A stretch of DNA of 64,000 nt, taken from assembly GCA_017464345.1 (NCBI GenBank), contig JAFUAH010000001.1, forward strand, positions 1 to 64,000. Direction: 5' to 3'. Origin of the DNA: Bacteroidaceae bacterium (GTDB lineage: Bacteria > Bacteroidota > Bacteroidia > Bacteroidales > Bacteroidaceae). This document shows positions 36,509 to 45,302 of the stretch, one piece after another. A program made the translations under genes and the position numbers. Every line of letters starts with the position of its first letter. The stretch's first letter is position 1. Under the pieces are notes generated by a model. It was not told where the DNA came from, ran no database searches, and was given only the letters and a program-made list of their open reading frames with translations.

Positions 36509-37495
36509 TCATTTGCGTCCACCGTTTGCACTCCGGCCAGTGGTGGTGGATGTGGCAGTACCGCCGCCACGCCTTGAACTCGAGGAGGAAGTGGTCACAG
36601 GGGTCGTATTGCCACGCTGTACACCGGAGGAAGTCGTCACTGGGGTGTTACTGCCGCGCTGCGTACCCGAGGTTGTGTTTGCACTGCGCTGGGCTCCAGT
36701 GGGCACGTTGGTGGTCCCTTGCGTCGTGGAAGTTCCACGATGCTCGCCTGTCTGCGAACCACGACCGTTGATAAGCGGTGTGTTCTGGTTTCCGCTGTTG
36801 TCGCGATAACGCGGGTCTGCAGTGCGGTTCGAACTGTTGCGATTGTTGTAGTTGTTGTAGTCGGGTTTCTGGTTGCGGTCGCGCAGATTGGTACCGAAGT
36901 CGCTGCGCCGATGTTCTACGAAGCGGTTGGTGCCAGAGATATTTCCCGACCCTGTATAGTGCGGTGTGGAGGCATAGCGCGATGCGTAGAAGCCGTTGCT
37001 ATAGTTCGTGCGGCTGTGTCCACCGCGATAGGACTTGAAGATGGTGGGCGCATCGTAGTAGAAGAAGGTGCGGTTGCTGTAGATTGTGTAGACGCGGAAG
37101 TCCCATGCCGACCCGTTGGAATAGATGGGGCGGTAGAAATAGTCGCGAGAAAGGAAGCGGATGTACTGGGCCGGTGTCATGATGTAGCGCAGATCCTCGT
37201 TGCGCCAGTCGAGGTAGCGGTAGTAGGAGTTGATGGCATCGTAGTAGCCGCGTACGACATCGTCCATGATGTAGGAGACATGGCGGACGAAGTCGTAGTT
37301 GATTTCGTAGCAGTCGTCGTACTGCATGGGGGTGAAATCGAGTTCGTAGGCCATGCGGTCGGTCAGGTAACGGGCATGGTTGCGCACCTTGCTCGTGGAG
37401 AGCGACGAGGCGGAAATCGGTGTACTGGTGGTCACACAAGCGGTGAAGACCTGCATCAGCATCAAGGCTGAGAAGAGAATCGTCTTTTTCATCAT
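36509..37495 (-). CDS. Secreted lipoprotein-like protein with Tyr/Asn-rich and Thr/Ser-rich C-terminal tail
   Basis: 328 residues. The N-terminal signal has Cys near residue 20 (FTACVTT), a plausible lipobox. Residues 40-160 are rich in Tyr and Asp. Residues 160-328 are low complexity: Asn/Arg/Tyr first, then near-repeats of TTSGTQRGSNTPV and TSSGVQRGNTTPV. No domain is recognised. The tail looks disordered, possibly surface-exposed. Either of the first two Met codons could be the start. Confidence 0.65.
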   Translation of the reverse strand: MMKKTILFSALMLMQVFTACVTTSTPISASSLSTSKVRNHARYLTDRMAYELDFTPMQYDDCYEINYDFVRHVSYIMDDVVRGYYDAINSYYRYLDWRNEDLRYIMTPAQYIRFLSRDYFYRPIYSNGSAWDFRVYTIYSNRTFFYYDAPTIFKSYRGGHSRTNYSNGFYASRYASTPHYTGSGNISGTNRFVEHRRSDFGTNLRDRNQKPDYNNYNNRNSSNRTADPRYRDNSGNQNTPLINGRGSQTGEHRGTSTTQGTTNVPTGAQRSANTTSGTQRGSNTPVTTSSGVQRGNTTPVTTSSSSSRRGGGTATSTTTGRSANGGRK

Positions 37496-37576
37496 TTTAC
37501 GTTTTAGAGGTTCAACTGCTTTTTACCAATCTCTGACTATTGGACGCGTTCGCCCCGTTTTGTTTAATGCGCTGGG

Positions 37577-38650
37577 CTATTTTTTAGATTTTTTCACTTT
37601 TCCCGTCTTCACTTTCTTCACTGGTGCCACGCCCTCGCGAGTGGGTTGCACGCGGCGTATGGTGCCGTCGGGGTTGAATTCCATGCGGTCGATGCACACC
37701 TGGCGATGGAACCCTGGGCCGTGGGGCTCGGGCAGCAGGTAGTCCTTGTTGATGCGGTGATAGACGATGTACCACTCGTCGCGCCCCGGTATCTGCAGGA
37801 CACTGTTGTGGGCCGGGCCATAGATGTCCAGTTCGGGATTCTGGATGAGCACGACGGGATCCTTGGCCACGGTGATGGGGCCCAGGGGCGAGTCGCTGGT
37901 GCCGTAAGCCACGTGGTAGTTGGGCGAACCCGTATCATCGACACTCCAGAGGAAGTAGTACTTGCCCTCGCGGTAGAAGACGTAGGCACCCTCGCGGAAC
38001 TGGTAGTCCTGCAACGTGCCGCCCCGGGGGGTGAGGTGGGTGATGGTCTCTTGCTTGACGGAGAGCATGTCGTCGTTCAGTTCAGCCCCAGCCATGAAAC
38101 CGTTGCCCCAGTACAGGTAGAACTTGCCGCTGACGGGGTCGTGGAAGACATCCACGTCGATGGCCTGTCCGCCGCGCACGTCCCTGGGTCGGTCTTCGTC
38201 GGTGATGATGGGTTCACCCTTATCGACAAAGGGGCCTGTGGGCGAGTCGCTGACAGCCACGCCGATGGACTTGCGGTTGCGCTTCGTATCGTGGCCACTA
38301 TAATAGAAGTAATACTTGTATGTACCGTCGGGCTGGCGACGCTCTTCGATGCAGGGGGCCCAAGCATTGCCCGAAGCCCAGGGCACCTGCTGGGTGCCGA
38401 GGTCGAGCATGATGCCCTCGTGGTGCCAGTTGGTCAGGTCGTCGCTGGAGAAGACGGTGAAGTAGTAGCCGCCCCAGCCGGCTGCGCCGTCGGTGGTCGA
38501 GTAGATGTAGAACTTGCCCGTCTGGTGGCTGTACATCACCTCGGGGTCGGCATGGAACTCCGGCAGGATGGGATTCCCGCTGTTCTTTTTCTGAGCCTGC
38601 AGGCCCAGGGCCAGGCAGAGGGTCAGGAGGATGGTGGTCGTTTTTTTCAT
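37577..38650 (-). CDS. Secreted glycoside hydrolase, GH43 family
   Basis: 357 residues from MKKTTTILLTLC; upstream codons were rejected because they lack a signal. The signal peptide ends LGLQAQ. The five-bladed propeller signatures are seen: HADPEVMYS (catalytic base Asp), SSDDLTNWHHEG, WAPCIEE, DVDVFHD (transition-state Asp region) and the acid Glu in FREGAYV. GH43 enzymes remove arabinose or xylose from plant cell-wall polymers. There is no SusC/D pair nearby. The C-terminus is a basic KKVKTGKVKKSKK tail. Confidence 0.88.
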   Translation of the reverse strand: MKKTTTILLTLCLALGLQAQKKNSGNPILPEFHADPEVMYSHQTGKFYIYSTTDGAAGWGGYYFTVFSSDDLTNWHHEGIMLDLGTQQVPWASGNAWAPCIEERRQPDGTYKYYFYYSGHDTKRNRKSIGVAVSDSPTGPFVDKGEPIITDEDRPRDVRGGQAIDVDVFHDPVSGKFYLYWGNGFMAGAELNDDMLSVKQETITHLTPRGGTLQDYQFREGAYVFYREGKYYFLWSVDDTGSPNYHVAYGTSDSPLGPITVAKDPVVLIQNPELDIYGPAHNSVLQIPGRDEWYIVYHRINKDYLLPEPHGPGFHRQVCIDRMEFNPDGTIRRVQPTREGVAPVKKVKTGKVKKSKK

Positions 38651-38700
38651 GTTTCTGGGATTTTTCTCCGCAGCGGAAGTGCGGAGCACACGACGCTGTG

Positions 38701-38756
38701 TTCGTGCTATTCGTTGCTAAATATTTGATTCGTATAATTCGTGCAATTCGTGGTTT
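38701..38756. repeat. Degenerate CACGAATT array between aroB and GH43
   Basis: Minus strand reads CCACGAATTGCACGAATT, then TACGAATCA and weaker units (AACGAATAG, CACGAACAC) over about 55 bp. There is no inverted partner nearby. Confidence 0.6.
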
Positions 38757-38766
38757 AATTCTTATA

Positions 38767-39819
38767 TTAACTCTCGCGATAGAAGTCCAGCATTTCGAAT
38801 ATCTCGTCCCGCGTGGCCGTCTGGTTGATGCGTATGTCACCCACTTCGCCCAGCAGGGTGAAGTTCACCTGTCCGGCGGTGTTCTTCTTGTCGTGCGTCA
38901 TCAGTTCATAGAGGCGGTCATACTGCTTGCAGTCGAAGGCAAACTTACCATAGTGCTCGCGGATGTACTGATGGGTCTGGTATAGTTTGTCCTTCGGGAA
39001 GTTCGTGCGTCGGGCGCTCAGGTAGAGTTCGCACACCAGTCCCCAAGCCACGGCGTACCCGTGCAGCACGGTGCGGTCTTCGGCCATGGCCAGGCTCTCG
39101 AAGGCATGGCCCACGGTATGGCCCAGGTTCAGCGCCTTGCGCAGACCGTGTTCCAGAGGGTCCTCCTCCACGATGCGCTCCTTCACCTCTACGCTCCGCG
39201 CCACCATGCGGCCCAACTGATGGTAGTCAGCATCGGCAATGTCGAAGCGCAGCAGTTCGGCCCAGTGCTCCACGGTGCTGATGAGCCCGTGCTTCAGCAT
39301 CTCGGCATAGCCGGAGGCAAGGTTCTCGTAGTCCAGCGTTTGCAGGAACTGAGCATCCAGTATGACCGTCCGCGCACAATTGAAGACCCCGATTTCGTTT
39401 TTCAGTCCGCCGAAGTTGATGCCTGTCTTTCCACCCACCGAGGCATCTACCATCGAGAGGAGCGTGGTGGGCACATTGATGTACGGGATGCCACGCTTGA
39501 AGGTGGAGGCTGCAAAGCCGCCCAAGTCGGTCACCATGCCTCCGCCCAAGTTCACCATCAGGCTATGACGCGTGGCACCGCCCTGTTGCAGACAGCTCCA
39601 CACGTGGGCCAGACTCTCCAGCGTCTTGTTTTCGTCGGTAGAGCCGATGGTCACCATTCGCGCTCCAGCCATGCAGGGCAGTCCGCTCACCACGGGCCAA
39701 CACAGGCGCAGGGTGGTTTCGTCGGTAAGCACAAACAGACGGTCGTGCCCCACCTGCCCCACGGCTTTGGCCAGGCTCTGGGCGATGTCGGTGCTCAGCG
39801 TCACTTCTTGCTTCATCAT
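38767..39819 (-). CDS. aroB: 3-dehydroquinate synthase
   Basis: 350 residues, NAD- and metal-dependent cyclisation of DAHP in the shikimate pathway. Motifs: LGGGMVTDLGGFAAS (nucleotide loop), the catalytic-lysine segment ASVGGKTGIN, metal ligand Glu in the EDPLEHGLRKALN segment, and His in LNLGHTVGHAFE. Length is normal for the family. Promoter at 39877-39884. Confidence 0.95.
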   Translation of the reverse strand: MMKQEVTLSTDIAQSLAKAVGQVGHDRLFVLTDETTLRLCWPVVSGLPCMAGARMVTIGSTDENKTLESLAHVWSCLQQGGATRHSLMVNLGGGMVTDLGGFAASTFKRGIPYINVPTTLLSMVDASVGGKTGINFGGLKNEIGVFNCARTVILDAQFLQTLDYENLASGYAEMLKHGLISTVEHWAELLRFDIADADYHQLGRMVARSVEVKERIVEEDPLEHGLRKALNLGHTVGHAFESLAMAEDRTVLHGYAVAWGLVCELYLSARRTNFPKDKLYQTHQYIREHYGKFAFDCKQYDRLYELMTHDKKNTAGQVNFTLLGEVGDIRINQTATRDEIFEMLDFYRES

Positions 39820-39876
39820 AGGCTATGTATCTTTGTTATCGGCCCTTGTGCGTCAGCTTCGGGCTTTCCGACAGCG

Positions 39877-39884
39877 CAAAGATA
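39877..39884 (-). promoter_or_regulatory. aroB -7 promoter element
   Basis: TATCTTTG on the minus strand, 57 bp upstream of aroB. Confidence 0.6.
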
Positions 39885-39947
39885 CGACATTTATCTGAAT
39901 TGTACGCCTGACGGGACAGGTTTTTATTTCATCCCCTACAAGTTCCT

Positions 39948-40037
39948 CTTGTGGGTCAATTGTCCGTCAAGCGAGACTCGCCCGAGTCCGGGCTTCGTCC
40001 CGTACGGGTTTCGCTTGACGGACAATTGACCCACAAG
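39948..40037. repeat. Large inverted repeat with perfect 27-bp arms
   Basis: Arms 39948-39974 and 40011-40037 are perfectly complementary (CTTGTGGGTCAATTG at the outer end). The 36-nt centre contains GACTC/GAGTC and the palindrome CCCGTACGGG. It lies between the divergent aroB and FKBP promoters. It is too long for an operator and has no T-run. Confidence 0.82.
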
Positions 40038-40157
40038 CAAGTCCTCTGCGCGTCTGCTGTCGGAACCGCAGAAGCGACATTGGCGACCATGGGAGGGCGA
40101 AATGTTATTTTTCTATAAAAAACAGGGTGAAAGCTATCGGGTTACATTCTTTTTATG

Positions 40158-40165
40158 TACCTTTG
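40158..40165 (+). promoter_or_regulatory. -7 promoter element of the FKBP cluster
   Basis: TACCTTTG, 30 bp before the ATG at 40196. It sets the start, because the longer frame to 40127 would cross it. Confidence 0.65.
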
Positions 40166-40195
40166 CACCTCGAAACGTATAAAACGCACAACAAC

Positions 40196-40780
40196 ATGGA
40201 TAAGATTAGTTACGCTCTGGGGCTGGGCATCGGCCAGCAAATCAAGAGCATGAACATCAAGGGCTTCAGTGTCGAAGACTTCACGCGCAGCATTGCCGAC
40301 GTGCTGGCTGGCCAGCCCACCGAAATGACAGCCCGCGAGGCACAGGAGATGCTGAACGACTACTTTGCCCGGAAGGCTGCCGAAGATTCGAAACAGGCCA
40401 TCGCAGAAGGGGCCGCATTCCTGGAGAACAACGGCAAGCGCGAGGGTGTGGTAACCACCAAGAGCGGTCTGCAGTACGAAGTGCTCACCGAGGGCACCGG
40501 CCGCAGTCCCAAGGCTACGGACAAGGTGCGCTGCCACTATGAAGGCCGGCTCATCAACGGCAGTGTCTTCGACAGTTCATACAAGCGCCAGCAGCCTGCA
40601 GACTTTGGCCTCAACCAGGTCATTCCCGGATGGACCGAGGGTGTACAACTGATGAAGGAAGGGGCCAAGTACCGCTTCTACATCCCCTATCTGCTGGGCT
40701 ACGGCGAACAGGGGGCCGGCAGTAGCATCCCCCCCTATTCCACCCTCATCTTCGATGTCGAACTCATCAAGGTTCTATAA
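40196..40780 (+). CDS. FKBP-type peptidyl-prolyl isomerase (cytoplasmic form)
   Basis: 194 residues. An N-terminal helical FkpA-like dimerisation part (residues 1-90, YALGLGIGQQIKSM) precedes an FKBP catalytic domain (YEVLTEGTG, VRCHYEGRLINGSVFDSS, LNQVIPGWTEGVQLM, IPYLLGYGEQGAG, STLIFDVELIKV). No signal peptide, so probably cytoplasmic. It is the first of three adjacent homologues. Confidence 0.93.
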   Translation: MDKISYALGLGIGQQIKSMNIKGFSVEDFTRSIADVLAGQPTEMTAREAQEMLNDYFARKAAEDSKQAIAEGAAFLENNGKREGVVTTKSGLQYEVLTEGTGRSPKATDKVRCHYEGRLINGSVFDSSYKRQQPADFGLNQVIPGWTEGVQLMKEGAKYRFYIPYLLGYGEQGAGSSIPPYSTLIFDVELIKVL

Positions 40781-40817
40781 TATTCTCTAAAATAAAACTC
40801 TAATAAAAAATAAAATT

Positions 40818-41684
40818 ATGAAAAAGCTAAGTTACATCTTTGTGGCAGCCATTGCTGCCATCATTGCATCCTGCGGCAACGGCACCCCCAAAGCCGACCT
40901 GAAGAACGACATCGACACCCTCAGCTATGCCATCGGTATGGCACAGACACAGGGTCTGCGCGACTATCTGACTCGCATCGGCGTGGACAGTGCCTACATG
41001 GACGAATTCATCAAGGGCCTCAACGAGGGTGCAAACTCCGGCGACGACAAAAAGAAGGCTGCCTACTACACTGGCATACAGATAGGCCAGCAAATCAGCC
41101 AGCAGATGATAAAGGGTATCAATTATGAGCTCTTCGGCGAAGACAGCACCCAGACCGTCAGCCTCAAGAACTTCATGGCTGGCTTCGTCAGCGGTACGCT
41201 GGAAAAGGACGGCCTCATGACCGTGGAAGAGGCACAGGTCCTGGCACGCCAGAAGCAGCAGGACATCAAACGCGCACAGATGGAAAAAGTCTATGGCCCC
41301 TGGAAGCAGGAGAATGAGACCTACATGGCCAATATCGCCAAAAAAGAAGGTCTGAACAAACTGGACAACGGTGTCTACTACGAAGTGCTCGAGGAAGGCA
41401 AGGGCGAAATCCCCGCCGACACCAGCCGCGTGAAGGTACACTACGAAGGTAAGCTCATCAACGACACCATCTTCGACAGTTCGTACAAGCGTGAGGAGCC
41501 CACGACCTTCCGCTGCAACCAAGTCATCCCCGGATGGACCAACGCACTGACCCACATGCCCGTGGGCTCGAAGTGGAAGGTCTACATCCCGCAGGATCAG
41601 GCCTATGGCGACCGCGAGGCCGGACAGATCAAGCCATTCTCTACCTTGGTATTCACCATCGAACTTCTGGACATCGAGAAGTAA
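40818..41684 (+). CDS. FKBP-type peptidyl-prolyl isomerase, lipoprotein
   Basis: 288 residues. Signal with lipobox IIASCG (Cys19), then a long helical dimerisation domain (residues 30-180) and an FKBP domain (YYEVLEEGKG, VKVHYEGKLINDTIFDSS, NQVIPGWTNALTHM, AYGDREAG, STLVFTIELLD). It is probably anchored in the periplasm as a folding factor, like FkpA/Mip. 37 bp after the first FKBP gene. Confidence 0.93.
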   Translation: MKKLSYIFVAAIAAIIASCGNGTPKADLKNDIDTLSYAIGMAQTQGLRDYLTRIGVDSAYMDEFIKGLNEGANSGDDKKKAAYYTGIQIGQQISQQMIKGINYELFGEDSTQTVSLKNFMAGFVSGTLEKDGLMTVEEAQVLARQKQQDIKRAQMEKVYGPWKQENETYMANIAKKEGLNKLDNGVYYEVLEEGKGEIPADTSRVKVHYEGKLINDTIFDSSYKREEPTTFRCNQVIPGWTNALTHMPVGSKWKVYIPQDQAYGDREAGQIKPFSTLVFTIELLDIEK

Positions 41685-41706
41685 GAAATACATAAAACAA
41701 TTAAAG

Positions 41707-42612
41707 ATGAAGTTTTCAAGATATTTTGTATTAGTAGCTGTAGCTCTGTTCTGCACGACGGCCACTGCTGCATCCAAGAAGAAAGCTAAGAAGGCACAGA
41801 AGCCCGTGGCCGTGGAGGTAGTGGACACCATCCCGGCCAGCGACTTCAGCTATCTCTTCGGCAAGGCCAACACCAACGGGCTGAAGGAATTCCTCGTACA
41901 GCGCATGGGCGTAGACACGGCCTACATCGCAGACTTTCTGCAGGGTTTCGATGCCGGCTCGCCCACCGAGGCCGACAAACGGCTGAAAGCACGCTTGGCC
42001 GGAATGGACATCCGACAGCAGGTGGAGAACCAGATTATCCCACAAGTGCAGCGTCAGATTGACGACTCACTGGACATTCTGGTACCCGAACGCTTCATTG
42101 CAGGCTTCCGCACAGGCATTTCCAAGCAGAATGACGTGTTGCCCATCGCCGACGACAGCATGCAGACCGTCATCCGCAAGCAGATGGACTACTACCACGC
42201 TGCACGAATGGAGAAAAAGTACGGTGCCAACCGCCGCGCTGGTGAAGAGTTCCTGGCACAGAACGCCAAGCAGAAGGACGTAGTCACTCTGCCCAGCGGA
42301 CTGCAATACAAGGTGCTGACCAAGGGCGAGGGTGAAGTGCCCACTGCCACACAGCGCGTGAAGGTGAACTACGAGGGGCACCTCATTGATGGGACCGAGT
42401 TCGACAGCAGCTACAAGCGTAACGAACCGGCCACCTTTGGTTGCAACCAGGTCATCAAGGGGTGGACCGAAGCCCTGACCCTGATGCCCGTCGGCTCCAA
42501 GTGGGAACTCTACATCCCACAGGAACTGGCCTATGGCGACCGTGAGACTGGGAACATTCCTCCCTACTCCACCCTCATCTTCACCGTGGAACTGCTGGAA
42601 ATCGTTAAATAA
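41707..42612 (+). CDS. FKBP-type peptidyl-prolyl isomerase, exported
   Basis: 301 residues from MKFSRYFVLVAV. The upstream frame overlaps the previous gene and lacks a signal. The signal peptide ends ATAASKKK, followed by a Lys-rich stretch, a helical domain, and an FKBP domain closely matching the preceding gene (QYKVLTKGEG, VNYEGHLIDGTEFDSS, NQVIKGWTEALTLM, AYGDRETG). Probably a soluble periplasmic isomerase. 22 bp after the lipoprotein paralogue. Confidence 0.92.
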   Translation: MKFSRYFVLVAVALFCTTATAASKKKAKKAQKPVAVEVVDTIPASDFSYLFGKANTNGLKEFLVQRMGVDTAYIADFLQGFDAGSPTEADKRLKARLAGMDIRQQVENQIIPQVQRQIDDSLDILVPERFIAGFRTGISKQNDVLPIADDSMQTVIRKQMDYYHAARMEKKYGANRRAGEEFLAQNAKQKDVVTLPSGLQYKVLTKGEGEVPTATQRVKVNYEGHLIDGTEFDSSYKRNEPATFGCNQVIKGWTEALTLMPVGSKWELYIPQELAYGDRETGNIPPYSTLIFTVELLEIVK

Positions 42613-42621
42613 ACCATATAA

Positions 42622-44724
42622 TTGACCCCCAAAAGACTATTCAATGGCCTACTCTTAGGCTGTCTGATAAGCCTTACAGCCTATGCGCAGGTTGATGAGA
42701 CGCACATCCGTCTCACCAACCTGCCGCATGTTTACATCAACACCTTTTCGGGCAACAGCATCACCAGCAAGACCAATTACGTCCTGGCCCGCATGTGGTA
42801 TGTTGACGAACAAGACAGCGTCGCTTTCTACGATTCACTGGAAATCCGTGGCCGTGGCAATTCCACTTGGAACATGGCCAAGAAACCCTACAAACTGAAG
42901 TTCCACCAGAAGGAGAAACTCTTGGGAAAGGGACGCCCCAATACAAAAAAGTGGACCCTCCTGGCCAACCATGGCGACAAGACGCTCATGCGCAATGCCC
43001 TGACCAGCCTAGTGGGCGAACGGCTGGGACTGAAGTTCAACCCGGCAGCAAAGTTCATCGACCTCACCCTGAACGGGAAATACGTGGGCAACTACCAGAT
43101 TTCCGACCACATCGACGTGCGTCCGCATCGGGTAAACGTCACGGAACAGGACGCGCCCCTCACGGACGAGAGCAACATCACCGGAGGCTACCTGTTGGAA
43201 GCCGATGGCTTCTTTGACTTCCAAAACGGCGTAACCGGGTTCTACACCCCACACAGCAACGTCCCCATACGCATTCACTACCCCGACGAGGACGACATCG
43301 AGACACGACAATACAAATATATTCGCGATGCCGTATATAACCTCGAGACACGATTGTTCTCCGATAACTTCACAGACCCACAGGAGGGATACCGCAGCTG
43401 CATAGACAGTACATCGCTGGTCAACTGGTATCTGGCTACGGAAATTAGTGGCAATGTCGATGGATTCTTCTCGGCCTATTTCTATAAGGAACAGGACGAC
43501 GACCATTTCTACTGGGGCCCCCTTTGGGACTATGACATCGCCTACGCCAACGATAACCGCAAGGGGGATACCTCGCGCCAGCTGATGCGCGATGTTGCCT
43601 TCGGGGCGAATATGCGCACCTGGATTGAACGCATGTGGCAAGACCCCTGGTTCACCGCCCTCATCAGTCGTCGCTATGACTTGGCTGTCAGCGACGAACT
43701 GGAGACCTATATGCTGGAGAAAATCGACAGTATTGCGCAATTGTTGCAACGCTCACAAGAACTGAACTTCACCCTTTGGGGCATAAACAAGCAGGCTCTG
43801 CGTGAGCGCGTCCTCTATTCCACCTACGACCAGTATGTCCAGGACCTGCGCAACTACGTCAAGCGCCATATCCCCTACATACAGGAGGTGCTGGCCGAAT
43901 ACCTCCCCGACGAGCCTACGCCACCCGAACCACCACAGCCTAAGATTCCCGACTTTCCGGCTGACACGCTCTTCTACTACGCCATAGCCAACGCCGGCCC
44001 GGGCACGGTATTTGACATCGATGCGACCAACAACGCCGTATGTGCCAACGCCTTTGACGAGGACAGTCAGAGCCAGCAATGGCACATCCGCCCCCTCTCC
44101 AACGGTTACATGCACATCGTGAATCGCCTCTCGGGTCTGGCTCTCACCGACCCCACCGAGGGCGAGCCCACCGCCACCACACTCATCGGCGCACAACTGA
44201 CCGTAACGGAGGCCGACTCTCTCGACATCCGCCAGCAGTGGGACATCGTGGCACAGAGCGACGAGCGCTACAACCTCATCAACCACTTCTCTCAGCACGG
44301 AGCCAACCTCAGCGGCGGCAGTGGCAGCAACGGTACACGTATCATTAGTTACACCAGTGACGAGCGCGATGCCTCCTCCAAGAATCGCCAATGGACCCTT
44401 ACCCCCGTAGCCGAAGTGGAACAGGACGAAATACCCGACGGCATCGAGGATATTTATGCAAACGGCCAGGGGGCGAATGGGGAATGGGCGAACAGCGAAT
44501 GGGATTACGCCCTGGCCTATGACCCCACAGGTGACCGCTTGCACTTCGGAGCCTCCGACCCGTCGCAACTCTCCTTTGCCGTCCGTCTCTACGACCGTTC
44601 GGGCCGTCTCCTGCGCACCTTCCGTGCCTCCGACGAGTGTTCCCTACTCGGACTTCCCCGTGGCCTCTACATCGTCTCCTGGCACTTCGACGGTCGCCAA
44701 CACAGCGTGAAGTTTACAAAATAA
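42622..44724 (+). CDS. Secreted CotH-family protein with ricin-like lectin domain and type IX sorting tail
   Basis: 700 residues, apparently starting at TTG (no in-frame ATG precedes the signal peptide RLFNGLLLGCLISLTAYAQ). Residues 25-420 are a CotH kinase-like fold: IRGRGNSTW, KKPYKLKF, ANHGDKTLMRNAL and LWDYDIAYAND, the last holding the catalytic-type aspartates. Residues 445-605 have three QxW motifs (QQWHI, QQWDI, RQWTL) of a ricin-type beta-trefoil. The last 70 residues (VRLYDRSGRLLRTF, GLYIVSW) resemble a type A type IX sorting domain. 9 bp after the FKBP cluster, so likely co-transcribed. Confidence 0.85.
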   Translation: MTPKRLFNGLLLGCLISLTAYAQVDETHIRLTNLPHVYINTFSGNSITSKTNYVLARMWYVDEQDSVAFYDSLEIRGRGNSTWNMAKKPYKLKFHQKEKLLGKGRPNTKKWTLLANHGDKTLMRNALTSLVGERLGLKFNPAAKFIDLTLNGKYVGNYQISDHIDVRPHRVNVTEQDAPLTDESNITGGYLLEADGFFDFQNGVTGFYTPHSNVPIRIHYPDEDDIETRQYKYIRDAVYNLETRLFSDNFTDPQEGYRSCIDSTSLVNWYLATEISGNVDGFFSAYFYKEQDDDHFYWGPLWDYDIAYANDNRKGDTSRQLMRDVAFGANMRTWIERMWQDPWFTALISRRYDLAVSDELETYMLEKIDSIAQLLQRSQELNFTLWGINKQALRERVLYSTYDQYVQDLRNYVKRHIPYIQEVLAEYLPDEPTPPEPPQPKIPDFPADTLFYYAIANAGPGTVFDIDATNNAVCANAFDEDSQSQQWHIRPLSNGYMHIVNRLSGLALTDPTEGEPTATTLIGAQLTVTEADSLDIRQQWDIVAQSDERYNLINHFSQHGANLSGGSGSNGTRIISYTSDERDASSKNRQWTLTPVAEVEQDEIPDGIEDIYANGQGANGEWANSEWDYALAYDPTGDRLHFGASDPSQLSFAVRLYDRSGRLLRTFRASDECSLLGLPRGLYIVSWHFDGRQHSVKFTK

Positions 44725-44759
44725 ACGCCCGACCTCATTCCTTTTTGCCATTTTTTCCG

Positions 44760-44767
44760 TATCTTTG
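44760..44767 (+). promoter_or_regulatory. -7 promoter element of the AsnC/Lrp regulator
   Basis: TATCTTTG, 23 bp before the ATG. TTTG at 44744-44747 is 12 bp upstream. Confidence 0.58.
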
Positions 44768-44790
44768 CCGAACTATAAGCACAATGAGAT

Positions 44791-45294
44791 ATGGAAAAGA
44801 TAGACAAACTGGACAAACAGATTCTGGAAATCATCTCCACAAACGCACGCATCCCGTTCAAGGACGTGGCTGCGGAATGCGGTGTCAGCCGTGCAGCCAT
44901 ACACCAGCGCGTGCAGCGGCTCATCGACATGAAGGTAATCATCGGGTCGGGCTACCATGTAAACCCCGGTAGTCTGGGCTATACAACATGCACCTTCGTG
45001 GGCATCAAGCTGGAGCGTGGCGCCCTGTACAAACAGGTGTGCGAAGCCTTCCGAGACATACCAGAAATCGTGGAGTGCCACTTCACCACCGGGCCATACA
45101 CGATGCTCATCAAATTATACGCCAGGGACAATGCGCACCTGATGGAACTGCTGAACCTGAAGATTCAGGAGATACCGGGTGTAATCTCCACTGAGACGCT
45201 TATCTCCCTGGATCAGGGCATTCGCAAGGAGGTACCCATCGGAGAACGCCGTAAAGAGGAGGCTCCAGTAATCATCGAAGAAACTGAAAACTGA
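44791..45294 (+). CDS. Lrp/AsnC-family transcriptional regulator
   Basis: 167 residues. N-terminal winged helix-turn-helix (LDKQILEIISTNAR, then VAAECGVSRAAIHQRVQRL), followed by the RAM ligand-binding domain (VGIKLERGALY, VECHFTTGPYTMLIKLYARD). Such proteins sense amino acids and control their metabolism. It begins a tight plus-strand run and lies 8 bp before a predicted peptide or glutathione-type hydrolase fusion, which may be its target. The C-terminus has an extra charged tail. Confidence 0.92.
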   Translation: MEKIDKLDKQILEIISTNARIPFKDVAAECGVSRAAIHQRVQRLIDMKVIIGSGYHVNPGSLGYTTCTFVGIKLERGALYKQVCEAFRDIPEIVECHFTTGPYTMLIKLYARDNAHLMELLNLKIQEIPGVISTETLISLDQGIRKEVPIGERRKEEAPVIIEETEN

Positions 45295-45302
45295 CGAACG
45301 AC

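Noticed and set aside
37577..38650. A polysaccharide utilisation locus around the GH43 gene
   Set aside because: There is no SusC/SusD pair or hybrid sensor nearby. The neighbours are aroB and proteins of unknown role.
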